From Saccoglossus kowalevskii (taxonomy: Eukaryota; Hemichordata; Enteropneusta; Harrimaniidae): 20,611 bases of DNA. The translations under genes and the position numbers were made by a program. The notes beneath the pieces were generated by a model, which ran no database searches, was not told the origin of the DNA, and saw nothing but the letters and a program-made list of their open reading frames with translations. Where the stretch lies: positions 4,092 to 24,702 of the forward strand of contig NW_003105131.1 in NCBI RefSeq assembly GCF_000003605.2. The letters are read 5' to 3'. Positions 1-9,096 of this stretch are shown here, piece after piece. Every line of letters begins with the position of its first letter. Position 1 is the first letter of the stretch.

Positions 1-783
1 CTCTGAATTTGATTAGACTTCTACCTTAATACAATAAAATGATTGGATGAGGACAATGTTTTTGCGTTATAAGTAGACATTCAGTCGTATACAAATTATG
101 GATTGTCTGTAAACGTTAAAACAACATGTCTATACGCATTGGCACAATATATTACAATCTTTAAGGATGTGTTTATTTATGTGTTAACATTGGCTTGTGC
201 ATAGACTATGGTCTATGTGAGGTTATGGCAGTGTAACTGTATGGGAATTGCCGTCGCTATAAATCCTAAATCTTTTGTTGCAATTTAATATTCAACATTC
301 GTTCTAGGCCTGCATATCATATTCCACTAGGGAGTCTCATACTATTTAAATATCGCATATCATACTATTTACATAATAAGTGGAGGTCATGGGGTCGTCG
401 AGATTAAACAATGCTCAGACACACGGTTGTAACTACTATACTTGATTCAATCTCAGACTCATTAACGTTGCACTCCCAGTGTGTATTATATGCAGAACAC
501 CCCCACCACACACACACACACACACACACGCACACTGATAATTGTGATCACTATGATAACAAAATCGAAAAAAATAGTTATTTTGAAAACAAATCCTGAA
601 ATCACTGAAGGTAGCCTGTATTTTGTAGGTCGTCGTATTGTCTAATAAATCAATAATTTAAATATAGTTTTTGACAAATATACAACTCATACAAAGTGGT
701 AATGTAGTAACGCAACTAAATGCATATCATGCCTATTTGATCAGGTGAAATAGGTTGATGATTAGTACCATGAACATACTCAC
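1..783. other. Intron of SLC6-like gene running off the left edge
   Basis: This AT-rich stretch follows the splice donor of the SLC6-like exon on the minus strand, so it should be its first intron or intron plus more distal sequence. I looked for the next SLC6 exon (the segment following the GGG turn) on the minus strand and did not find it, so it probably lies outside the window. The only structure seen is a CA microsatellite near 507-536. Confidence 0.55.
507..536. repeat. (CA)n microsatellite
   Basis: A run of CA dinucleotides, about 11 uninterrupted units with one G interruption near the end. It makes a spurious poly-HT reading frame on the plus strand. Confidence 0.9.
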
Positions 784-1012
784 CTCCACCACTTTTGTAG
801 GCAAGGTAGGGGAACCTCCAGACGTTACCTAAGCCGACAGCATACCCTATACATGCAAGCATGAAATCAGCTTTTTTGGCCCATTGCTCCCTCTTTCCCG
901 CATCATGACCATTGTCAAATGATGAGAGCACCTTCTCATCTGTTGCAACTGTACAGTTTGGGAAATTGTTTGAGTCGTCGGCGGTCTCATCCTCTTCCCT
1001 TGGCTTGTACAT
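784..1012 (-). CDS. SLC6 sodium-dependent amino-acid/neurotransmitter transporter, first coding exon (partial gene)
   Basis: Encodes 76 complete codons plus one base. Residues 41-44 (REQW) match the conserved N-terminal gate Arg and Trp of SLC6 proteins. Residues 51-77 are TM1, with [15 protein letters not shown] and the following SGGG turn. This unwound TM1 segment forms part of the Na+ and substrate sites in the family. Gly at position 60, where monoamine transporters carry Asp, points to an amino-acid (glycine/GABA-like) rather than a monoamine carrier; that is inference from family knowledge. The exon ends at GGTGGAG followed by donor GTGAGTATG, phase 1. The start ATG has A at -3 and an in-frame stop 25 codons upstream. 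A possible acceptor (CTTCTGTCAG, about 1040-1050) upstream means the true first exon could lie further right. The remaining transmembrane segments lie off the left edge. Confidence 0.9.
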
Positions 1013-3050
1013 GTTTTCACGATGCCGTGACTTGGCGGGTTCTGACAGAAGATGATATAGTGGCGTGTCAACAAGACCAAGTTGTCAACGCAAATATTGA
1101 CGTAAGCAAGGGTCATCATCTCCTCCGCCAATGAAATCTCGTCTTATCAAGTAAAATACATATTGGTTATTTACACTACTGTGATAACTCTCAAATTTCA
1201 TTCACAATAATTCGAGTTGATTTTTGGTTACAGATTAATATTAATATTGTTTTTCAAATCCGGAGTAGCCAAGTATTTTAAGCTGCAACTTTTAACCTTC
1301 ATTTACCGATATCATATAAATCATTTTTGTGGCAGGTTTACAGTACTCCCCATAAACGTGCAAGTTACATAGTATCATCCATCACATCACAAATCAAAAC
1401 AAATAGACACACATGTGTCAGACAAAAACAAACTGGTTTATATATTAAGTGTTTCAACTTAATTTCAGTTCAAAGTTATTCCTAATGTATTTGATTTAAT
1501 CATATTTAGATCTGCATTGCATCTTTCTATTATATTTAATACTTTATGCTTGGTGACTCCCATGAACCTCCATAAGGGACTTGATATAAATTACCAAGAG
1601 ACGGGGGAGGGGGGAATTTGATGGGAGAGCTGCACTTTTTCTGTCACAATTAAAGAGGTGGACACACTTTGTTAAGTCAGTCGCATGAATTTTGTTTTGG
1701 TTCACCTAAAGCTGTCACAGACATAATATAAAGGGATAATAGATACCATATGAGACCTTTTTGAATTTTAAGTTCACAAATTGTTAAAAAAACCAGTTAC
1801 AATGTATTATACTTTATAGTTCATGACTAATTTTGACGTATTGACGATGACGTATTGACGATGAAATCACTTGTTTTACTATCACACACGCTGCAATCCG
1901 AGTCAGTGAAGAAGCTGTGTAGATGTTACCTGACATTTTATCTTCCCCGGCCTTAAGACCTTAAGTGTCTTTTCATGACACCATAACGGTTTACGTTCAC
2001 GTCCAAGATTATCCACATGTATTCCTTTTAACCACGTTTTAAAACATATGATTTCAGTGAGCCATCAGCAGCAGTTCTCGTCATTGCGCCTCGCCACTGT
2101 GAATATACGAACTACGACGCAACATTCGTCCCGAAATAAAAAGCCGGCTGAAAACATTATAAATTTTTTATTTGTTAGAGAAAAGAATCAACACGGATCA
2201 GATTTGGTATAAACTAGATATTATCTGTCATTGGTCTTTTTTATATTTGAGCTAATATTCAAAATAAATGGATAAAATAGAAAAGAAACATGATCTCAAT
2301 ATCGTTATAAAATGATTATAATATTCCAATTCAGTATGGGCATAACATGACGATTTCGGTTTCCAATACTGCGGGAAAGTGTTCTATGTTCTCGTATTGA
2401 CGTATTCGTACGCAAGAGATTTTTCCATACCAGAAACGACAAATTCCACTAAATTTTGTTAGCGCTTAGCCAACGGTTGGCTTAATGTTGCCTAAAACAT
2501 CGGTAGATTAGTAATCGCATTTATTTTATTATGACGTGTACGCCAACTGACTGTGAATCGACTTGACAAGAATACGATTTCTTTTTACCGAATACTGGCA
2601 GATTGACATGTTTATATTTGTCGCCATGGTTAAAGCGGTGACGTTTTGCTTGCACTCGCTGTGTGTGTGTGTGGGGGGGGGGTGCTCACGTAGATTTTAG
2701 GTGCTCCAAACTACTTGAAAAACAAACGAAAAAATATCGCCGTTGAGGGCTCTTTACGCAAAAAAAAATCTTAAAACTGGGGGGTTCGGCTGTGCAATGG
2801 GGGGGGGGCGTATACTTAAACTATCGGAGTACCCCATTCGGCTTGCACACCCTTCACGGGCAATCTACCTTTGAGATGTACACCCGGGAAACGTAGGTAT
2901 TGGTATGCGAGTGAGCAATGTCATTCAATCGGACAACTCTGCTTCGTTGCCTAGATTGTTGTGAACACTGCGTTGTGTTCGGGGAACTTTGTCTCGCTTG
3001 GCTGATAACACTTACACGTACAGACACCATATTCAACCCAAATGAATACT
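1013..3050. other. Intergenic region, no gene seen
   Basis: About 2 kb between the SLC6-like start and the first hAT MITE. No exon-like segment with splice sites or family motifs was recognised on either strand. It holds a 14-bp tandem duplication (1834-1861), a GT run passing into poly-G near 2660-2681, and two further G-runs (about 2781 and 2801). The G-runs resemble the G-rich inside of the hAT MITEs but have no terminal repeats. Confidence 0.5.
1834..1861. repeat. Two exact copies of a 14-bp unit TGACGTATTGACGA
   Basis: The unit TGACGTATTGACGA occurs twice head to tail without mismatch. Each copy contains TGACGT, the half-site core of CREB/ATF-type elements. It lies about 820 bp upstream of the SLC6-like start. 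Regulatory function is only a possibility. Confidence 0.7.
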
Positions 3051-3218
3051 AGCTTTATCAGTGGCGTCTTCAGCAAAATGTATTGGGGGGGTCCAAGCTT
3101 CGCTTAAGATATACGGAGCGTAAATCGCAGAGAAGCTATGCGTAATCCAGATGATATGAATCGTCATGCGTTTGAGGGGCATGCCCCCCCCCCCTCTGGA
3201 TCCGCCACTAAGCTTTAT
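3051..3218. mobile_element. hAT-type MITE, copy 1, with 8-bp target duplication
   Basis: The element spans 3059-3210 (152 bp). It begins CAGTGGCG and ends with the inverted complement of CAGTGGCGGATCCAG, apart from a changed last base. It is flanked by perfect 8-bp direct repeats AGCTTTAT at 3051-3058 and 3211-3218. An 8-bp duplication with CAGTGGCG-type termini is characteristic of the hAT superfamily. It carries internal G-runs and C-runs and no coding capacity. It is about 90% alike over its body to the copy at 8688-8841. Confidence 0.88.
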
Positions 3219-3668
3219 TCAACCAAACAGTCAGCGGAGGTAACGCCTTTCTTCCTCCTTCCTTCCTTTCTTACAAATCTTACAAACTCTATCATACAAC
3301 TCAAAAACGTGGCAAAGTAAACATGCGATCAGCCAATCGCTGCAGTCGTTGGCACGATCACGTGGTTACCAGGAATGTGTCTCACGATTAAAGCCTTGCA
3401 AAGTGGCCACCACGAAATACAATTAGTATACAGTCTATTTATAAATTTCCTGTAATATATGTTTATAATGTCTACCCTAAACATGCAAGCTGTCCTCGTT
3501 TGGACCATATGTGTGTTTGTGATGTAATTTCCTCATTTAAAATATAGTACATTATATATATAAATCGAAGTTGCGAATGAGGTAACTTACTATTCACATC
3601 GCATTAATGGAGCGCTTCGTCTCTAGAGGGCGAGGCATGAGAAAGGGTATGTCCCAGTGTAAAATTAG

Positions 3669-3847
3669 TTAAAGGGCGATGGTTGTCGTGCCACGCATGC
3701 GTGTGATATGGGTCTCATATAAACAAAGATGGAGTACAAACTGGGACACTACCAAGCTTTAATATTTGGTGATTGTGAGGTGTCGAAGTAGTCTGTCCAC
3801 TAACAGAAATGTCCCACATGCGCGGCGCGACAACCACCGCCCTTTAA
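3669..3847. mobile_element. TTAA-flanked MITE, family B, copy 1
   Basis: Bounded by TTAA on both sides, with inverted termini TTAAAGGGCG...GTTGTCG and CGACAACC...CGCCCTTTAA extending about 30 bp and including GCATGCG-type ends. The same family occurs in opposite orientation at 16969-17242, sharing inner blocks such as GGGTCTCATATAAACAAAG and GGTGTCGAAG. TTAA target duplication is typical of piggyBac- and Kolobok-type transposons; which of these mobilised it cannot be decided here. No open reading frame. Confidence 0.8.
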
Positions 3848-3984
3848 ATTAGGTTATATGCCGAAGTTTCCAATAAGATTTAGAACTAATGAGCGCGACT
3901 GACGTCGTACGAGTTTGAAAAGAAAAATTGTGCCTGGAAATATAACTCAAGTGCCACATTCAATTAATTATTATGATTATTGTT

Positions 3985-3990
3985 TTTATT
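3985..3990 (-). terminator. Polyadenylation signal AATAAA of the PGRP gene
   Basis: AATAAA on the minus strand begins 15 bases beyond the PGRP stop codon. It is the first such hexamer after the coding end and implies a very short 3' untranslated region. Confidence 0.6.
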
Positions 3991-4004
3991 CAACCAAGTA
4001 CAGT

Positions 4005-4175
4005 TTAACAATACTCAGGCCATGACTGCATGTCATTATAAAGTGCATCTCCCGGACATGACGTCGTACCTGCGTCACGATGACCCTGAATGCAGTGACC
4101 AAATCTTGTGATGAACCCTTCGTCCTTGCCACATTGCAAAAGGTCGTAGCAAGCATCCATGGCTGCAGTATTCGG
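4005..4175 (-). CDS. PGRP: PGRP exon 5: C terminus with His and Cys zinc ligands
   Basis: Acceptor TTCATTTCATTAG, phase 0, after an intron of only 105 bp. It starts PNTAA, contains QGHRDAGTTSCPGD with the last two zinc ligands, and ends SWPEYC then TAA. The final residue is a cysteine, which could pair with one of the extra domain cysteines. Confidence 0.93.
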   Translation of the reverse strand, partial: PNTAAMDACYDLLQCGKDEGFITRFGHCIQGHRDAGTTSCPGDALYNDMQSWPEYC

Positions 4176-7100
4176 CTAATGAAATGAATAAAATAAAATA
4201 TGTGTTTAAAAACACGAAACACATTGACCTAGTGTGCTAAATCGTTATCTCTGTTGCGAGTTTATAAGGTGTGCACTTACCAGGCGAGACATGTATGTGC
4301 CCATAAATGACATTCCATGTGAAACATCATTATAACCACTAGTATGAGCGCCCTCTACTCCCCAACCACGCCCTTCGTATGCGTTGCCGTCTTCACCAAT
4401 CAGAAAACTGTATCCGATATCATTCCACCCTACAGAAAAATATTGAACTTCAAATAAATCGCAGAATTGCATGCATAAGACCGAAACATATACACATACA
4501 GACATACCATATATTTCAGAAATCTGTAAGTGTTTATATAACATTTTTATAAATTTCTGACGACGGTTGAAACCAAATTTGTCAATACAATCTCTCAGCG
4601 GATGAATATCTCCCACATATAATTGCACTACGGTCAATGTGATCTCAACCCCATTCTCCTTCCCAGAGTTCCTTGCGGCTAGAACACCGAAAGTACTAGA
4701 AATAGAACTCTGCCTGGGAGATTGCTTCGACCCATCACCACAATTTCCCTACCTAAAATGTGTATGTCTTACAATATAAAATACACATACCAAACAGAAG
4801 TGATCATACTACTAATACTATTCAAAATACATTCCTGCAAACAGTCAAATCAATTTGAGATTTAGGAGGAAACAAAGAGACGGAAAGTTACCAAAAGGTC
4901 TACTCGGTTTCTCAACCGTCAATCTGTGATTTGAATGAAACTCGATGGTCTTCAGGGGGTAAATGTTTTATCGGCCTGGTCATAAAAAAGGTTCACATGT
5001 TCTCAAAAACCTAGTATAACTAAACTATATATGCGGCTATGCAAATATATATACAGTGAAAAGCAGAAAGCAGTGCATGGGCGAGAATTGAGTCCTAAAG
5101 TACACTCTATTTAAGCGATGACACATACTCCAAACACTGGTGGCGTTCTCATTACCATTCCCTTTGTTCGGTACTAAAGAAACGGAAGTGAGAGCGCCGC
5201 CAGTGTTTGGATTGTACGCCTTATCCTCGGGGGCGGACCCACGTCACAGACGTTCCGCGTTGCTAAGACGCGCACCACTGTACCATGCATTTCTATGAGA
5301 AAACAACACAAACTCAACTTTGAAGTAATCCTGAACAACCAAATTTATATATGTTCCACACGTAGGGCTAATCTTGTTACACTGTTCAGGGGAGTCTCAA
5401 CAACCATCCCCAAGTACCGTTTTCTGCGAGTTTTTGGCCTTTGTTTTCACCGTGAGGGTTGCCAGGCGGTGAAAATGCCCGGATGTCCGCCCCCGAGAAT
5501 AGGCAGAGACTTGTTTGTAAACTACGAGTACTCGCTAACGCCATCTGCTGCATGCACACGACAGTTAACGACTGCCCAGGGCCGCATTTTGATTAACACG
5601 AAGATAATTACCGTTGTCATTCATGTGATAGTTCTGTATACTACGCATCTGTGCACAGCAATCATCAATATTATAGCAACTGTTACCGGCAGTATGGTGT
5701 ATAAAGCTCAGATCAACAGGTGTGGGCATCGTGCTTTTGGATATTGGGTCTCGTGCCTCCCACTGGGCTCGGGTAATCACCTGTACATCACCACAGTAAA
5801 TACCTGCAATAAACACAGTGATGTAATGGGTTAAAGCGAGAGGGTCGTCACCTGCGCACGCGCAGGAATTGAGTCCCAAGCGACGTAACAACACACACTA
5901 AAACGCAAAGGCTCATGGGCAGACGCTTGTTTGTAAACAATGACACGCTATGGCCATCTGACGCATGCGCAGGTGACGACTCCCCGCTTTGCATTTGTTC
6001 GCATTGTCTGTATTTCCTCCCAAATGTAATTTTCTTCCTGCAGCACCTTTCATCCACTTTTTTTTCTCGGTGTCAATCTTCCAGCTGACACCCCATAAAT
6101 TCAAATGGTTCACCCCTATTATACAGGATTGCCGTTCGCAATCAATTCTATGCAAATGAATACAGCATATTTAAATGCATTTGTTTAACCTATTGTTAAA
6201 TCTGCGATTCAGTTGTATCAGAGGTACATTAGTAATGCACCTCTGGCTGTATACATTTAGAACGTGTTTGAATGCTAAAAGTAATAGCGAATATACCCTT
6301 TTTTCTATATTTTACATTCAACTCGTCAAAAATCAATGAAAATAAACTCCATTACAAAGCACCAAAAAAAAGTATTTTTAGCGAAAATTAATTCCAGGTA
6401 AAATAACGCAGTTTACAGTAGAAGAACAACTAAAGAAAGTTGGGGTAACACTTTTAAATGCTAAAGGAATAACACATTTAATTAGAATAAACAACTCTCC
6501 ATTTTTCAAAACGATCATGATGGTACCCCCGATATCCATGCAACGAGGGGGTAGACAAGCGTAACTGTTTATTGTGTATGAAATCGATGACGTGTGTCAC
6601 ACGCGTAGACGACGTACATGAAATATACATGTGTCGCTCTTCTCGATTAGAAAGAGTGGATTTATTTTTAATTTAACAAAAGTAACTCAAATTCAATTGA
6701 GTCACTGTGATTTAATTCCACAGTTTACACAACTTGCTACAGGATATGAGTGTAAATACTAGTAGTATTGAGTAGCCAAAATCTAGCCAGAAACCTTTCC
6801 CAACACTTTTAAAAACGACCAGATTTGTTGTTGAGCGTTAGTGCTGCGCAAACAGAAATGATATTTGGGTTTGTTCGAAAATTGCAGCTTGAATTTCAGA
6901 CGTTTGTAGTTACCAAACTCCGCGGCAATTCCTTGCCAACATAACATCTGTATGTTTTAGCCTAACGAAAATATTTCTCCATTTTGTAAAAGCGCCATGC
7001 AGAGCGTGTTTGTAAATATAAACAAAGTAGTTTACATGCTTTAAACGTGCAATACAATTCATATTGAGCACCGCACCCCGCTAGGACTGAGATACAATAA

Positions 7101-7662
7101 TAAGAAGGCGCGACACTTACTAGGAACGCAGCATCTCCTGTCAGCACCACCGGAACACAATCCGCTTCGATAGTGACCATTTACACACGCAAGACTGTCA
7201 AGCTGACAGGTACCACCCATGCTTTCGCATCTTTCGTCGGCTAATACGAGAAGTATAAGAACATTAGTGTAAAACGTATCGAAACGCCTTTGTCATCACC
7301 AATACACCACCAATAGCCCATCAAGTTGCCAGTTGAACTTGAAAATTAGGATCCTAACTCCGGATCCGGCATCGGATTGTTTGACGAATATGAATATATT
7401 GTTTATTTTTCCATTAAAAAAAAAATGGTCCCTGGGATGATATTATTAGGAACGTTGAACCGAAATGCTCTACGAATATGGGATGTGATAATCATATTTG
7501 AAAATAAAGAAAGGGTCATATTTGAACATTTCTATGTTTATGTAATCATCCTCGATTGATTGAGAAGTCTCACTCAAAAATTGTATGTTGTCAATTACTA
7601 TATGGACAATTCTTACCATATGCAACAGTAGCCACACAGAGTATAACCAGTAGAGTCTTCAT
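4005..7662 (-). CDS. PGRP: Secreted peptidoglycan recognition protein with N-terminal six-cysteine module (complete, 5 exons)
   Basis: Exons 7617-7662, 7121-7240, 5612-5803, 4281-4429 and 4005-4175 join in phases 1,1,1,0 into 225 codons. Residues 1-16 are a signal peptide (MKTLLVILCVATVAYA). Residues 17-55 are a six-cysteine module with spacing C-x6-C-x6-C-x9-C-x7-CC, as in beta-defensin-like folds. Residues 57-225 are a PGRP/N-acetylmuramoyl-L-alanine amidase type 2 domain. Zinc ligands are expected at H91 (in FIHHTAG), H201 (in GHRD) and C209 (in SCPGD). Catalytic Y126 (in WNDIGYSF) and T207 are also present, so amidase activity is likely. C98 and C104 match the conserved PGRP disulphide. 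The G141-W142 pair occurs in many DAP-type binders; specificity is inference. The length fits a short PGRP plus an extra module. Expected role: extracellular recognition or cleavage of bacterial peptidoglycan. Every junction has GT/AG, and the joined protein is collinear with the family. Confidence 0.95.
4281..4429 (-). CDS. PGRP: PGRP exon 4: catalytic Tyr and substrate groove
   Basis: Acceptor ATTTTTCTGTAG, donor GTAAGTGCA. It enters in phase 1 and leaves in phase 0. Encodes WNDIGYSFLIG, YEGRGWGVEGAH and MSFMGTYMSRL, all hallmark PGRP segments. Confidence 0.94.
4652..4724. mobile_element. Short MITE, family C, copy 1 (PGRP intron 3)
   Basis: A 73-bp inverted-repeat element with ends CATTCTCC...CAGAGTTC and the near complement AGAACTCTG...GGAGATTG. 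It is the reverse complement of the copy at 11297-11371, sharing GGTGTTCTAGCCGCAA and both ends. The flanks show only a partly matching 9-bp duplication (6 of 9), suggesting an older insertion than the nested copy. Confidence 0.8.
5130..5210. repeat. Inverted repeat (MITE-like hairpin) inside the decayed family A copy
   Basis: CCAAACACTGGTGGCG... at the left and its complement at the right match at 20 of 22 positions around a short spacer. No clear target duplication. Confidence 0.7.
5226..5497. mobile_element. MITE-like element with CTCGGGGGCGGAC terminal repeats
   Basis: Perfect 13-bp inverted repeats CTCGGGGGCGGAC (5226-5238) and GTCCGCCCCCGAG (5485-5497) bound about 272 bp. The complementarity extends outward with one gap to GCCTTAT/ATAGGC. 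The inner left end is CpG-rich. A plus-strand reading frame crosses it and continues antisense over PGRP exon 3; I see no family signature in it and treat it as chance. Confidence 0.6.
5612..5803 (-). CDS. PGRP: PGRP exon 3: N-terminal half of the amidase domain
   Basis: Acceptor GTGTTTATTGCAG, donor GTAATT (weak), phase 1 on both sides. It codes for VITRAQWEARDP, the zinc-ligand segment FIHHTAGNSC and IQNYHMNDN. The last codon completes to Gly with exon 4, giving the family motif NGWNDIGYSF. A TTAA MITE starts 28 bp upstream of the acceptor. Confidence 0.93.
5831..5992. mobile_element. TTAA MITE, family A, intact-length copy (PGRP intron 2)
   Basis: It starts TTAAAGCG and ends CGCTTT followed by GC, so the right TTAA has decayed. 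Terminal inverted repeats of about 30 bp contain GTCGTCACCTGCGCA and GCG-type ends. Copies lie at 11231-11459 and, broken, at 5058-5590. It carries the uninterrupted sequence that is duplicated around the nested insertion in the 11231 copy. Confidence 0.82.
5993..7120. other. Remainder of PGRP intron 2, nothing recognised
   Basis: About 1.1 kb of AT-rich intron between the family A MITE and exon 2. No second cysteine-module exon, repeat family or RNA gene was recognised. Short frames here lack splice context. Confidence 0.5.
7121..7240 (-). CDS. PGRP: PGRP exon 2: six-cysteine defensin-like module
   Basis: Acceptor TTCTCGTATTAG, donor GTAAGTGTC, phase 1 at both ends, so the module can be skipped or shuffled without a frame change. 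The residues contain GGTC, YRSGLC and a final CCVP, with six cysteines in 39 residues. From memory, similar GGTC...GLC...CC modules occur at the N terminus of other secreted wall-active proteins, and defensin-like regions have been reported in some oyster PGRPs. Function of the module here is unknown. Confidence 0.88.
7617..7662 (-). CDS. PGRP: PGRP exon 1: signal peptide
   Basis: Fifteen codons plus one base, MKTLLVILCVATVAY, followed by donor GTAAGAATT (phase 1). The split codon completes as Ala, giving a VAYA-D cleavage context. The ATG has A at -3. This exon is far too short to stand out as an open reading frame; it was found from the downstream phase and the hydrophobic leader. Confidence 0.88.
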
Positions 7663-7710
7663 ATTCTCAACTTTAGTTCAAAACACAATGAAAACGAACA
7701 TCTGGATTGG

Positions 7711-7719
7711 TATTTAATA
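7711..7719 (-). promoter_or_regulatory. Candidate TATA box of the PGRP gene
   Basis: The minus strand reads GTATTAAATA about 50 bases before the ATG. Initiation about 30 bases downstream would give a leader of some 20-25 bases. This is inference from position and composition only. Confidence 0.35.
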
Positions 7720-8679
7720 CCCTTAGCCACCAGGGGGACTTACTCTTGTGCACTTTGTATTTTACAAGAATCCGTGTGTGTAAAATGTCCGACCATAATA
7801 GGCACTGCTACGTGAATTCTAACAATCAGTACAGAGGGCACGGTCCCTCCCTGTACCATATTTATGATAGATAAGCATCCAGACAGGCAATCAATGACAA
7901 ATTTGAGAACGCAACAGCAGAGACGATATCACACGTAGATGTTGTAACGATTTGAAAATGAGTTACAGGCACATTACGAATATATATATATATATTACGA
8001 ATATATATATATATATACTACACGACACGTACTACAAATTAGATAGGGGACACCGCTGAATAATAACTGGAACAACATACATAAAAATATGGAATGGGAT
8101 GAATTATGGGAGTTGTTGAGCATGTTTAAATAATACATAGAAAACAAAAACAGAACAACTACATTACATAGTCAAATCAAGTAAGAGAAAGATATGTGTC
8201 TCCGTGGTATACATAGAATACGGGAGTGAGCACATCCTTTTCCATAGATGATACCCGCCATATATCAGTCATGATCAATGAGCTGGTCTACATCAGACAA
8301 TTGCAAGTTACAATAATGCCATTTGAAAGCATCTTTGTAACAGTGTTATTGTGACCATAAGCTCATTATATTTGCTGAAACACTTTTTGAACTTTAATGT
8401 TAATCGTTAATTACAAAACTATTGATTTTGTGCTGACAATGTTTTTGTGTCACCGTGTGGTAAGTACAAGATATCGTCCTTTGATACAATAACTACAAGC
8501 ACCAGATTCAGATATATGTGTCGTTCTCTGTCAGGTGGTGTCGTCTCATGGCAACTCTCCGTCTACCGAGAGCCGCTCTCGAACTCCAGCGAGAGATTCT
8601 TCTTTATTTCCGTTACCAAATGATACAAGTTCCATTTAGATACACTGGGAGTTTTGGGTATTTATTGCCCTTATAAATA
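7720..8679. other. Upstream flank of the PGRP gene, no gene seen
   Basis: About 1 kb of intergenic DNA ending at the second hAT MITE. It contains an AT microsatellite and a weak hairpin near 7831-7857. No coding exon was recognised. Confidence 0.45.
7979..8016. repeat. (TA)n microsatellite, duplicated block
   Basis: Two TA runs separated by the sequence TTACGAA, which also precedes the first run, so a unit of about 20 bp seems to have been duplicated. Confidence 0.85.
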
Positions 8680-8849
8680 TAAACCCACAGTGGCAGATCC
8701 AGCAAAATGTATTGGGGGTGGGGGCAAGCTTCGCTTAAGATATACGGAGCGAAAATCGCAGAGAAGCTATACGTAATCCAGATGATATGAATCGTCATGC
8801 GTTTGGGGGGGGGGGCTGCCCCCCCTCTGGATCCGCCACTGTAAACCCA
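8680..8849. mobile_element. hAT-type MITE, copy 2, with 8-bp target duplication
   Basis: The element spans 8688-8841 (154 bp). It begins CAGTGGCAGATCCAG and ends CTGGATCCGCCACTG, a 15-bp inverted repeat with one mismatch. It is flanked by perfect 8-bp repeats TAAACCCA at 8680-8687 and 8842-8849. It is the same family as 3059-3210 and in the same orientation. The near-perfect ends and exact duplication suggest recent insertion. Confidence 0.92.
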
Positions 8850-9096
8850 CCAATTAGACTGTCCTTATACGTGCTTCTATATACTTTGCACCAATCACAA
8901 CTCCAAGTCAACACATTGATTGAAAGTACATCATCAATGTCTGAATTTGAAATTTAAAGGATTTGACTTCTTTGTACCCTTTGTTTTAACTATTACTTAA
9001 AATATCATCTCCATGTAGAAAACTGTTGCTCAAAGTATGTAGAATTATATCCAACTACTGTGTATTTGTAGAGACTAGAACCATTTGTAGAACACG

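Larger units (their letters stand above)
5058..5590. mobile_element. Decayed family A MITE interrupted by other elements (PGRP intron 3)
   Basis: The left part (about 5059-5100, with GAATTGAGTCC) and right part (about 5503-5590, with CTTGTTTGTAAAC and GCCATCTG) match the left and right halves of the intact family A copy at 5831-5992. Some 400 bp of unrelated inverted-repeat sequence separates them. The ends are degenerate, so limits are approximate. The right end abuts the exon 3 splice donor. Confidence 0.6.

Noticed and set aside
847-1131. 94-codon minus-strand frame overlapping the SLC6 exon
   Set aside because: It is a shifted-frame shadow; the SLC6 motifs NVWRFPYL and SGGG are in the other frame.
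5295-5834. 179-codon plus-strand frame
   Set aside because: It runs through the MITE-like element and then antisense across PGRP exon 3 and into the next MITE; the coding signal belongs to the minus strand.
6962-7180. 72-codon minus-strand frame starting MVTIEADC
   Set aside because: It overlaps PGRP exon 2 in a different frame and reads through the splice donor; the six-cysteine module is in the frame that agrees with exons 1 and 3.
7731-7742. GGGGGACTTA upstream of the PGRP start as an NF-kappaB-like site
   Set aside because: It is only a partial match to the kappaB consensus (the trailing CC is missing), and a single imperfect site is not enough to claim immune regulation.
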